Assembly: GCA_014218235.1 (NCBI GenBank)
Contig: CM024766.1
Coordinates: forward strand, 67,073,207-67,137,206
Direction: 5' to 3'
DNA from: Colocasia esculenta
Lineage: Eukaryota; Streptophyta; Magnoliopsida; Alismatales; Araceae
Length of the DNA: 64,000 nucleotides
Below, piece after piece: positions 1 to 10,005 of the stretch. Below the pieces are notes generated by a model. The model saw only the letters and a list, made by a program, of their open reading frames with translations, did no database searches and was not told where the DNA came from. How positions within the stretch are numbered: the stretch's first letter is position 1; the number at the start of each line of letters is the position of its first letter. The translations under genes and the position numbers were made by a program.

Positions 1-1640
1 GAGAGAAAGTATTGTGTTTTTGTTATTGTGCAACAAAGTTTAATCACAAAGACACACTCAACACAAGATATTACAAGATATAATGATCTGAATGTAGTTA
101 AAACAATGATGCAAATGTGAAATGAAGTGACCTATATGAGTGAGCAGAAATATTTAACAAGGATGTTAGGAGCTTTAAGTTTAACACAATGTAAAATAAT
201 AGGTCTAAACTCAGAAAACATGAACTTTATTAAGGTCTTAAGCTTTTCCATCCTGTCAATTTGATTTTCTTTCATTTTTAACTGGGAAAGAATATAAGAA
301 TAAATTAGTTAAATTTCACTTTTCAGTGCAAGAGATCACATTGATTAGATGCAAGATCTCCTGATTACTCAGTGGTTTAACTTTCATTATCTTATACAGA
401 GTTGAAAATTTTTATTTCAACTTTTTGATGCGAAACAAATCACTTATTAGGTGAAATGACCCGGTTACTCAGTGGTTCAAGAATTTGCATTGCTATGTTT
501 GTATCTTTCCAGATTGATCATTTTTTCTTTTGATATTTTGCAGGAATATGTTTGCTTTGACCAGAAAAGTCATGACTATGAATTTAGAAAAATTATTCTT
601 AACATGTGGTAAAAATGAAGCTTAAACATACACATGTGAAATATTAAAGCCACTCATGTGCCTATAATAGTGTTTTGCAAATCATTTTAAAAACATTCAG
701 TATTATGATTGCTTAACCTTGAAATGATAATGAATCTTTGAAATTAAACTAAATGCACAATGAGTTTAATTTCAATATTTTAATTTTCTCATAAGAAAAT
801 AGCACAAAGACTCAAAAATTCTGATGACTTTGGGGTTCAGTATAGACAACAAATGTCAAGTGAAATGAGTGAAGAATATACAATGACTCCCCCTCAACAA
901 ATACTCCCCCTCAACAATTGCATAAAGGAATCTTGGTACTTGGTGGAGACATATACTCACACATAGTGAAAGTGTCCAGACAAGCCTAACTTGCCTTTCT
1001 TCAAATCAATATTTGATATACCAAGAATCTCAATGCAACTGAGAAGTAGAAATTTATTTGCAAGAGAGAATGGCCTTTATTTGCAGCTTTGCAAGAACAT
1101 TTTTGCTCTTTTTCAAATTTACTCCCCCTTAATATGTGCATGGAATGAAAAAGCTAGCAAGCAATTCACACATGATTATGCACACAATTAGCTTTAAGCA
1201 TAACATGACTTCTGGTACTTGGCAGAGTATTTTACTCACGCATAATAATAGCTTCCAAACAAGCATAACTTGTTTTTCCACATGTCATCATTTGATATAC
1301 TATAAAGTCAAAGCTGTTGATATACACACAGAATCATGGGCACAGTTATGCAAGCATGATACCACAAACATGATTCCAATTGTAATGACACAAAGTTCAT
1401 TGTTGGGAGTACCATTGAAACACATTTCTTATTGTTCAGATAAAAATTAAACATTCATTTCAATTCAGGCAATTTAAATTTGAAATGATAAAGAAGTTTT
1501 ACCTGAATGGATTTCAATTGTTTTTCAAAGATTTTACCTGTGTTCTCCAATCATTTCTTGCCTTGCACAACCAATATCTTGAATCCATTTACAATGTATG
1601 GCTGCAAGACTCCTAAGCTTGCTGATCAAGCTGGTTTTGG
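1..1640 (-). other. Sirevirus 3' non-coding region with repeated polypurine tracts
   Basis: No supported coding sequence. On the element strand it carries several GAGGGGGAGT-like tracts (plus-strand CTCCCCCTC near 885-915 and ACTCCCCCT near 1121), a recognised Sirevirus feature. A stretch of about 90 bp at 931-1023 is repeated imperfectly at 1209-1302, with shared words such as GGTACTTGG, CTCAC and TTTGATATAC. Short open frames at 991-1450 fall inside this duplication and show no domain, so I do not call them genes. Confidence 0.65.
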
Positions 1641-3446
1641 GACCCACACTTGCTTGGGTCCTGCAATGAAATCAATGTTAGAGTGCAACAAAGATTTTCG
1701 AATCCAAAATGCTTTTATTTTTTGTATAGATGCATTTCTTTCATTAATACAGCTATGAGTAGAATTAGTTTCAAATTTTCTTTTTCCCTTGCTCAATGCA
1801 TCTATGTTTTCATGAAGTTATCTAATTTTTGGATTTTTAATATAAGCAGAAACAGAATGATTTTGTGCAACATTTCTATGCCTATACACATGAAATTTCT
1901 GAACATTTTCAGTATGAACATGATATTTATTCCTATGTGTATGAGCATATGCATTAGACTAGAATTTCTGAGCATGCACAACAAAATCATTTCTGTACCA
2001 ACAGTCCCTAGAAATATGACCAATTTTATAACAATGAAAGCATTGGACTGATTTGGCATGTTTATTGAAATTTTGATTTCTAATCCAGCAATGTTTGGCA
2101 AGATGACCAGGTTTATTACAGTTAAAGCAAATGAGAGCATTTCTTACCTGGTACTTACCTTGGCATGTATGCATTTGCTGGAATCTCCTTTTCATGTGAG
2201 GAGGCTTACCATGAGGAGAAGGAGGTACCTTTTGGTGGCTCTTGGCATGATGTGAATTTGGAACTTGCCTTGGAGCTTTTTGAACTGATGAAGTAGATGA
2301 ATCTTCATGACAGTAGCATTATTCTTTTTCTCTGTCTGTTTCTGAACAAGAACTTTCACTAATCTTTTATTAGAAATAGAAGAGTTCTTGTTTACAGTAG
2401 TTTTAACAAAAGTTATTGTGGTTTTCTTTTCATTTTTCTTAGTTTTCACAGAAGCAAGACTTGTGTTTGTAGTGTTCTTCAATTCATGTTGAAGCTTCTG
2501 TTTTTCAGCTTTTAATACAACAACTTCTTTTTCTGAACTTTGAAGCTTATTTAGCATGACATCCAAACCATTTTTCATCTTGTTCTTTTCATTTTCAAAT
2601 TGAGCAATTTATTTTTCCAAATCAGCAATTTTATTACTCAAATTGCTACAATCATTATCTAATGGTTTGTCATGGAACAAGCATTCAATCTTCCTTTTAG
2701 ATGACTATTTTCTTCAACAAGTTGTTTGCATATCTCATTTATTTGATGATCATGAGCCATGTTAGAATTCTGTTTGTTTAATTGATTATTATCAAATTTG
2801 AAGTTTTCATTGAGATCAATCAATTTTTCATTTTCATTTTCTAGATCAATGACTTTTGATTTCAATAGCTCATGGTTTTCTTTCAATCCATTCAGTTTAT
2901 TTTCACAAATTTAGACTTCATCTTCCAAATTCTCTTTCTCAGAATTTAATTTTTCACTTCAATTTTCAAATTATCATTTTCTTCTTGGCAATGTTTTAAA
3001 GTCTTTTTCAAGTCTCTATTTTTAGTGTTCAGCTTTGCATTAAGATTTTGCATCTTTTTAAAGAATTCAATCAATCTATCATGAGACATTCCTTCATCTT
3101 CATTAGAATCAGAGTTAGAATATATAGATGAGTCTAGAATGGATGTACCTGACCTTGTAGACTCATTTGATTTCTTGTGTTTTGAAGAGGATGAAGAATG
3201 CTCTGAGCTATTAGAGTGTGCAGTGAGAGCCACAACCTTCTGAATTGTTGATTTTCTGGATTCATTGAGGCTCTTCTTTGCCATAAAGTACTTGTGAATT
3301 TCTTTTGCTCCTTTTCTTTGTGCTTCCTTTGAAAAACTTGATGAAAGTGAGACTGGGGATTTCTCTGAAATTATAACAGGAAATTCATGCAGATTAAAGA
3401 GATTTTCCATTATACCAAAACTCAAAAGATTATTAAATCTAATCAC
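1641..3446 (-). pseudogene. Sirevirus gag remnant: coiled coil plus two CCHC zinc knuckles
   Basis: Broken gag. In reading order from 3446: a Ser-rich segment, then long Asn/Lys/Glu-rich coiled coil (3050-2200, in several pieces separated by stops or shifts), then two zinc knuckles at 2140-1990 of the form CxxCxxxGHxxxxC (CFNCNKPGHLAKHC and CFHCYKIGHISRDC). The gag/protease linker motif GPKQVWVPK follows near 1640-1675. Gag would form the particle and bind genomic RNA. The N-terminal UBN2-like domain seen in the sibling copy at 44603-44065 is missing, so this is both 5' truncated and frame-disrupted. The two-knuckle layout differs from the single visible knuckle of the sibling. Confidence 0.75.
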
Positions 3447-3590
3447 AGTGAATCAATGTGACAAGGAATTAGATCTAACAATTAGAGTGGTTAACCTGCA
3501 GAGACAGTGAAAGATCAAGCAAACAGTTCAAGCAATTAACACAGAGATCAAACAGAAGCAATCAAATCAGATCAGTAACAGACATTAACC

Positions 3591-3603
3591 TGCTCTAATA
3601 CCA
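3591..3603 (-). promoter_or_regulatory. Primer binding site (initiator tRNA-Met), copy 1
   Basis: Reads TGGTATTAGAGCA on the minus strand, one change from the usual TGGTATCAGAGCA, and is separated from the LTR end at 3606 by two bases. This is the annealing site for the 3' end of initiator tRNA-Met used to prime minus-strand DNA synthesis. Confidence 0.85.
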
Positions 3604-3643
3604 ATTGTAGGATCAGATGGGTGGATCGATCAGATCTAGAAGT

Positions 3644-3665
3644 GGGGGGGGGGGGGGGGGGGGGG
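3644..3665. repeat. 22-bp G homopolymer near LTR end
   Basis: Twenty-two consecutive G on the plus strand. The matching site has about 9-10 G at 22741 and about 8 G at 44757 in the sibling copies. It is either real expansion or a sequencing/assembly length error. Confidence 0.9.
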
Positions 3666-3936
3666 CTGAATAGATCTAACACCAATTAATGCGAAAGCTC
3701 AAGCAATTTAAAATTACTTCGAATCAGAGATCAATTCACCCAAACTATTTACTGATCTGATGTGTGATTAGTGTGTGAGCAAATCGATTAGTAGTGTGAA
3801 CGAAATCCCTATGCATTCATCTAGAGTAATACAAAGTCAAACCACAATTCAAACCATTGCACAGAGGATTTTTAGGTGGTTCGGAAATCACCTCCAGTGA
3901 CTCCTACGTCCACCCCTATCACAGTGAGGCCACACT

Positions 3937-4190
3937 ACTCAAAACCTTGAGTACAACACACTCTGGAGCATGACGACTCCAAACACCCTTGAGCACGACG
4001 ACTCAAGAAACAACCGGAGCACGAAGACTCCAAACCCTTTGAGTACAATGACTCAAAGAAAACCCAGGAGATAGGTATGACGACCTACTCCACAAACCAC
4101 TTATGAGCACGACGACTCACAAGCACTTGAGCACAATGGCTCAACACCGGAACACTACGGCTCTAAACCTTTGGACCACGAAAGATCCAA
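3937..4190 (-). other. Array of short stem-loops with covarying stems in the transcribed LTR
   Basis: About eight 16-22-nt inverted repeats. Stems include GGAG/CTCC (3965-3980, 4016-4031), TTGAG/CTCAA (3989-4006), a 7-bp CTTTGAG/CTCAAAG (4037-4058), TGAG/CTCA (4104-4119), TTGAGC/GCTCAA (4128-4145) and TTGGA/TCCAA (4171-4190). The loops keep a CACGACGA-like core while the stem bases change in pairs. The array lies downstream of the TATA box on the element strand, so it would be in the RNA. Confidence 0.75.
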
Positions 4191-4712
4191 GTTCTGCTAG
4201 AATAAGCTCAGTTAGAGAATAGATCCTCTAGCCCGATCTATCTCAATACAATGATAAAAATAGAACAAATAGAATTAAGTGATCTGTGTAGAACACATAC
4301 ACAGATCACACAATGAAAACCTGGATGAACACTCCAAGAAAATAAATGAAATAGATGTGACTTGGATGTTCCTTGATGAAGAAGACTTGCAGAAGCTTGG
4401 ATTGAAGATGCTTGAAGGAATTCGTTGGAGATCTTCTTCAATCCATGATGCTCTGCTTCACTGGCATCCGGATTGCCAGTTCTTCTTCTTCCTTTGCTTC
4501 TCTTCTGCTCCTCAATCTGATGGCGCTGCTCTGCTCCCTTTCTGGATGCAGATGTTTTATCCTCTCTCCTCTTCTCTTCTCTTCTTCTTCACATTCTCCT
4601 TCCAAACATCACTGCTCTGCTCCCCTTTTTCTCTTTCTGCAGCCGCAACACCCTTTTCTGGAGAAGTCTGGTCTCTCTCCTTGTGGGATACCTTGGAGTA
4701 CAGAAAACATGG

Positions 4713-4722
4713 GTATTTATAG
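4713..4722 (-). promoter_or_regulatory. LTR TATA box, Sirevirus copy 1
   Basis: CTATAAATAC on the minus strand, inside GGGGCTATAAATACCCATG. The same sequence occurs at 23725-23734 in the sibling LTR. The nearest palindrome of the U3 array lies 118 bp upstream in both copies. Confidence 0.8.
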
Positions 4723-4840
4723 CCCCATATGTCCATAAGAAGCCTTGGAGTACGTGGGCACAAAACCCTAGGTCAAATCCCCTAATTCCCAAGCAGCCAC
4801 GTGTCCAGAAAAAATCACGATTTTGAGTTTCAGCCGGAGT

Positions 4841-5095
4841 GTGTCGACACCACCATGGAGTGTGTCGACACACTGCCCCAATTCTGCAAGACTGGTCTTC
4901 TGGGAACTGGGTCTAGTGTCGACACACTCACTGGCTGTGTCGACACACTGTCCCAGTCTGGCAACTGGGTCATCTGGAATCTGGGACTAATGTCGACACT
5001 GCCTGGGACTGTGTCGACACACTTGACCTTTTCTTCATCATTTTGCCTTAGGGTTTGAAACCCTGTGTCGACACCAGTAGTGGGTGTGTCGACAC
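4841..5095. repeat. Phased palindrome array (GTGTCGACAC doublets), Sirevirus copy 1 U3
   Basis: Eight 10-bp palindromes at 4841, 4862, 4916, 4937, 4990, 5011, 5065 and 5086; seven are exact GTGTCGACAC, and the one at 4990 starts with A. Successive start distances are 21, 54, 21, 53, 21, 54 and 21. This makes four doublets with 21 bp inside each doublet and 74-75 bp between doublets. The 43-44-bp spacers often carry CTGGGA or TGGGAC before the next palindrome. Confidence 0.95.
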
Positions 5096-5404
5096 TACCA
5101 TGACAAAATCTATATACACCTGCAAATTTAACATATAAATCATTAGTACAAGATATTATCATTAAAATATGAGATATTAAACATCAAAAACATGTTGTTT
5201 AAGCATTATTGTGTTATGTATAGAATGTATAACATGTTCAATATATCATCATCAAAATCACAATATGTCATCATTAAAATCACAATATGTCATCATCAAA
5301 ATCAAAGTATGAGTAATGTTCATTAGTCATCATTAAAATAAAATTTTAGGAAATACTAAAACACACTCAACCTAACACCCTCTGCATGAGGAAGTTATGG
5401 GGTC

Positions 5405-5412
5405 TATAAAAA
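5405..5412 (+). promoter_or_regulatory. LTR TATA box (TATAAAAA)
   Basis: TCTATAAAAACC followed by a pyrimidine-rich leader (CTTCCCTCCCCTC). It lies only about 27 bp from the Sirevirus insertion point at 5378, so the upstream U3 of this LTR has been displaced. Confidence 0.6.
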
Positions 5413-6294
5413 CCACTTCCCTCCCCTCATACACATCTTTCCACACCCTTTGTTTCCACACCTTTGCTCCTGTTCTTGTCTTTCCCTACTCCTTGCTGCT
5501 AGAAGTGTTGTTGGAGGAGCTACTGGGTCTGTTGCTGGAGGAGCTGCTGGGAGTTGCAAGCTCCGTTGCACTTGCAACATACTTCTGCTCCTGTGTGCTG
5601 CTGCTATAACTGCTTCCACTTTGGGTAGATATTGCTAGCATGCCATCAACTTTGGGGAGAAGTTCTTCTCTTGCTGGTTTAGGTTCCTTCGTTGAGAACG
5701 TGTGAAGGATTATCTGTTTAGTAAGGTAGGATTCATCTCCATTTCGCTGATTTTGTTCTCTGTACATGATGGAGAAGTTTGACTGAATTGTCTGGTTGAT
5801 ATTCCTGTAGTTCTTTTATTTTTCTTCCAGTTTTGGTACACTTATTCTTGTTGGGAGAAGAACAATTTTATTCTACTCTAAAAACTGATTCCTATCTTCT
5901 TCTCCCATCCTTGATCTTTATACATAATAGTAGAGCTTATTGGAAGTCACAATACCTTCAGAATAGTGTAATTACTTCTGTTCAGATGCTCGGTACTTCA
6001 AGTCTTGATTTAGATCCATAAAAGCCTTTGAGATTTAGTGTCCATCTTGTAGGAATCTTCCATTAAACTATTGCTATCAAGGCTATACTTTCAGTGCTAC
6101 ACTATGTTTAATTTCTAGCTAGACAAGTTTGAATTGCAAACCTCATGTTTCATCTCGCTTGTTTAGCTTATAAACCACTGTGAGATCTACAATTAGACTT
6201 TTCTGTTTGATATAAATCATGCCTTGATTCATAAGTTCAATGGTTAGAGTTTTTAGAGTGAATACAAAGTCACTTATGAGAGAGGAACTGGCGG

Positions 6295-6470
6295 CTGTCG
6301 ACAGGCAACTCATAGTCGTCGACAGGCCAGTCTTCTAGAACTTCAAAATAACTGGGACTATTGCTAGCTGTCGACAGCCATCTTATAGCTGTCGACAGGT
6401 AGACACAGAACCAGCAAACCAAGCTTGGGTTGTTGCTATCTGTCGACAACCACTTCCTGGCTGTCGACAC
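6295..6470. repeat. Phased palindrome array, CTGTCGACAG version
   Basis: Six sites at 6295, 6316, 6368, 6389, 6440 and 6461, with successive distances 21, 52, 21, 51 and 21. Three are exact CTGTCGACAG and the others differ at one or two outer bases. Same doublet design as the GTGTCGACAC arrays, with changed outer bases. Spacers again carry TGGGAC (6353). Confidence 0.9.
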
Positions 6471-7385
6471 CTACTGTCCTGACTTGTATTTCAGCAACTT
6501 TTCATAGTAGAACTCTTGCTAAAACTTCATCCTAATAGCCTAGCAAGCTACCCACTTATTTACCTTGGTAATTACTGTCATATTACAGCAAAGTTTACCC
6601 ACATTGTGTACTTTAACATCCCTTGAATTATTCTTAACATTGTCAATTACGAATAGTACTCCAATTGAGTCTATTCTCCCATATTCGGTAACTGAGTTTA
6701 TAAAACCTAACAACCTGAGAGTTCATATGCTTGAACACCTTGTGAGATGTGATTAACTGATGATGATGACATTCATTGGGTCCTTGGACCCCTTGATTAA
6801 TATGCATGTGCAAATAGGGCTGGTCCAGTTCTGGGAGGAGCACCCAAATTCATTTTTCTGACCGTGTGGAATGATAAAGGGCGTCGGGATGCCTGGCATT
6901 GCATCAAATACTTTCTGATTATGGTCATCATAATTCTTGTACTATGTAACTGTTAAGTGAGCCAATGTTTGAGCTATATACCTGAATATGCCAATGTTTT
7001 ATCATCACTGTGTCAAGTTTACTATTCTGATATTTGATCATGTCTCTTTGATATCCGTTTTATCCTTGCCTTGGCTATCGTGTAATCACCCTTGAATTAT
7101 GGATTTGAATTCTACTGAGCTAGTTAGCTCACTATTCCCTTCTCTTTTCAGGTAATTCAGATGGGGATGAAGCTTATGGGCATGTGTAATGAGTGGGTAA
7201 TCATGTCAAGCCAAGCCAACTCTTTTACTGTTCTTTTAGTAGTATGAAACAAGATGTACTGAAAAGAGTTTGTTTTAATCTACTCCTCTCTTAGTTGTAA
7301 TGAGGAGTACTTGTGTAATAAGACTTCCGCGCATTATGTTATGAATATACAAACATTAGCACTTCTGATAAATAGCCTTTTATTA

Positions 7386-9990
7386 GGACATGACACTCCT
7401 GCTCCCTCGCGGGCTAATTCTGTTATCCACTCTCGCCCCCACAGCCCCGTTGGGGTACCTTCTCATGTCCAGCCAAGCCTCAACGTGGCAAGGCCCACTT
7501 ACCTTCCTCGGGCCCCGGCCCATGCTTTCGCGCCTACCGGCGCCCCTCCCCTTCACTATTCCGCTCAGGTAGACGTCCCCCACCACCTTTCTTCTGGGGT
7601 ACTTCCCAATCCATCTTCCAACCAACTTACCCAAGCCCTCCTGGCAAAGGTAAGTCGATTGGAGCAAGACTTGAAGAGGGTGTCCGTACCCAAGGATTCA
7701 TTTGAATTGGCACTCCCTTCTATGCCAGTCTTTCATCTTCCTCCTTCCGAGCTACCAGTCTACCGCCGTTACAATGCCACCGGCAATCCATTCACACACA
7801 TCAAAGAATTCATGTACGAATCCTCCTTTTGGTAGAATGATAAGCATGCCCTCTCATTCCTGTTCCGCTGGTCTTTGGACGGGCCCGCCCTTGAGTGGTT
7901 CTATTCTCTAGAGCCTGTAGATGCTGAAGACTTTGAGGCTGTACAGAGGAAATTTCTGCAAAGGTACTGAGACAGGGTTGGTCTAGCCTTATCCATTACT
8001 GATTTGATGGCTGAGAGGATGAAGGCCGATGAGGACTTCCTGCATTATGCCGATAGATGGAGAGCATTGGCTGAAAGACTGAGGGATCCATTGTCTGAGC
8101 CAAAACAAGTAAAGATGATCACCGCGAATGCCACGCCACAGTTTAGGCACATTTTGGCTATGAACAAATTGACCACAATGGAGGAACTATATGAGAGAGC
8201 TCGATACATCTATACTTAATTAAAGGACTCTCCAATCATGGCCATGTTCGAGCCGAAGGCCCGAACATTTAAGAAAGGTAGTGGTGCTCCCCTACTGGCG
8301 GTCCCACGACCGAGGGGGTCATACAGAATGAGCAAGTGAGTGCAATGGGAAGCCCCAATCCTTCCACCTACCGCCCCATCAACAACACCAATACCAGGGC
8401 CCAACAACCCCAGCAACCCGCCCCCAGGCCAAACAACCCTTCAATGTTTAGGGCCCCACCTCAGCAACCCCAACAACCCCAATGGCCTCTACAATATCAG
8501 CAGCCTCAGCGGCCCCAGTACCAACAGCCTCCCCCTAACCAGTATCATAAGCAACCCCAACCTCCACAATATCGCCAGCCTCAGCAGCCCCAATACCGGC
8601 AACCTGCCCCTCCCCAATACCAACAACAACAACCTACTCCTGCACCTCCACAGTACAACCAGGTCCCCCCTCCAGGCACCTACGAGCCCTAGCAGCCCCG
8701 ACGCCCCCCCTAGCCCAAGGAGAACCCATTACCCTCCATTGCCGGAGACTCTACCGGATATCTTTAATGCCCTCATGGCCGCCGGTGCACTCACCTTGCC
8801 AAGGAAAAGGCTACAATGGCCTCCCAATGTTGATATGTCCCGCTACTGTGCATTTCACCGGGGACTGGGCCATACTCTGGAGGCATGCTTCCACTTCAAG
8901 GATTACATTTATAATATGTATGACAATGGAGGCATAGACTGGGAGGAAATGAGAATTATTATATTGCTGAGATGAAGGCAAGGGGACCACCCCGGCAAGA
9001 CCAGCAGCAACGACAGCAACAGCCACAACCGCAGCAACAACAGCAGCCGCCCCAGGCACCCCAGCAGCAGCCCAACATGGGCATCGTCCAAAATCCTCTC
9101 TCAGAGCACCAGGCTCCAAATCAACAAGTAAACGCCTTCACGGCGTCTCCCCACAGTGAAATGCCTGGCTGGCCGATGCAAGTACCCGCCGCATCCACCT
9201 CCCAATCCTCTTTCACCTTACCCCCCTTTATCCGTATGCCTACCCCTGCCAACCCACTACCCTCCTTTCTACGCATCCCTACCCACCGTCTCACACCATC
9301 CAGCCTGCCATCTAACCCCCCACTCATCCGCCAACACACCATCACCACAATGCCACCACCTCCCAACACACAAGCCCCCTTCTTACGCGACCCCTCCACC
9401 ATACCACCACAACCAAACCGCACGTCTCCTACCCCCGCTTCCCTGCAACCACCGTCATCCAACCCACTTCTCCTTCGCACACCATCAACCACCCCCCTTA
9501 TTACCCCTAATCATCAAGTCCCTTTCTCCGTACCTCCACTCCACCCCTGAGTGAGGTAAGTATCCAATTGCCGCACCAAATCTTCACTCACCAGCCTTCC
9601 ACCTCACTACCACCTTCCATTCCGATGGCCGCGGCAGCAACAACGGGAGAAAATTCGGAAGCAACCATGGTGCTCCGGAGTGGGCGCATGTTCAATAGAA
9701 TATTCCCCCAGCAGTAGGAACATATATTAGTGCCCCAGGAGGAAGAAGCCCAGCAAGAGGATTCCATCCCAAGGACTCAATATGATCTACTAAAGCACCT
9801 GGACAAGACTCCGGCCAGGATATCCATTCTAGAGCTGATCAAGAGGTTAGTGGTGCACCAGGAGGCCCTTATGCAGTATTTATAGAAGGTCATGGTGAAT
9901 GAAGACTTGCCAGTCAATCAGATCAGTGCAGTCTTAACTCCCACGAGCTCGCACCCGGCCATAGAATTTCATGAAGATGAGTTAGCACCA
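7386..9990 (+). pseudogene. Tat A gag (interrupted)
   Basis: The retrotransposon gag core is seen as FHLPPSELPVYRRYNATGNP near 7730-7790 and HYADRWRALAERL at 8043-8081. A CxxHxxxGHxxxxC knuckle variant (CAFHRGLGHTLEAC) begins at 8847, flanked by Gln/Pro-rich low-complexity segments at 8340-8690 and 8990-9550. Gag packages the element RNA. In-frame stops occur at 7833, 7968, 8217 and 8690, with a frame change between 8217 and 8336. The stop at 8217 replaces a Gln codon kept in element C (HTQLKD), and the stop at 9883 replaces a Gln kept in B and C. Low-complexity ORFs here are part of gag, not separate genes. Confidence 0.8.
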
Positions 9991-10005
9991 GCCGAGTCCT
10001 AGCAG

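Larger units (their letters stand above)
1..5377 (-). mobile_element. Sirevirus-type Ty1/copia retrotransposon, copy 1 (internally deleted, 3' LTR outside window)
   Basis: Minus-strand element. The 5' LTR lies at 3606-5377, the primer binding site at 3591-3603, gag remnants at about 1641-3446, and the 3' non-coding region at 1-1640. The first 1.1 kb aligns by eye with 24577-25735 of the second Sirevirus in this window, which fixes the family. Protease, integrase, RT and RNase H are absent: the sequence passes from the gag/protease linker (a GPKQVWVPK-type motif near 1640-1675) straight into the 3' non-coding region. It could not move without help in trans. The 3' LTR should lie just left of the window. 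Confidence 0.85.
3606..5377 (-). repeat. 5' LTR of Sirevirus copy 1
   Basis: Begins TGTAGG next to the primer site and ends CTAACA, giving TG...CA-type termini with the sequence read on either strand. It is 1,772 bp and aligns with the LTR at 22705-24297. On the element strand: palindrome array in U3 (5095-4841), TATA box (4722-4713), then the transcribed hairpin-rich part (4190-3937) and a C-rich run near the inner end (plus-strand 22-G run at 3644-3665). The flanking 5-bp target duplication partner is off the window. Confidence 0.88.
5378..7384 (+). repeat. Tekay/Del-type chromovirus LTR fragment (from just upstream of TATA to near its 3' end)
   Basis: No coding sequence is supported. The call rests on order of parts shared with the Tekay LTR at 55252-58225: a TATA box at the left, a palindrome array about 0.9 kb downstream, a GCATTGCATC/GGCATTACA-type block (6895), then CTACTGAGCTAGTTAGCTCAC followed by TTTTCAGGT (7111-7153), which matches the three-LTR chromovirus on its own strand. 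The left end is cut at the Sirevirus LTR, and the right end fades into Tat gag near 7385, where base composition changes. The exact right boundary is uncertain. Confidence 0.6.

Noticed and set aside
991..1450. Env-like or accessory ORFs in the Sirevirus 3' region
   Set aside because: Short frames on the strand opposite to the element, not open in the matching region of M, and within a local duplication.
6331..6345. Heat-shock element (TTCTAGAA) in the palindrome spacer
   Set aside because: A single imperfect site; the matching spacers of other arrays have TTCTGGGAA or TTCCCAGAA with wrong spacing.
8336..8692. Gln/Pro-rich ORF as a host protein
   Set aside because: It is collinear with the low-complexity part of Tat gag, lies between gag core and knuckle, and shares frame breaks with them.
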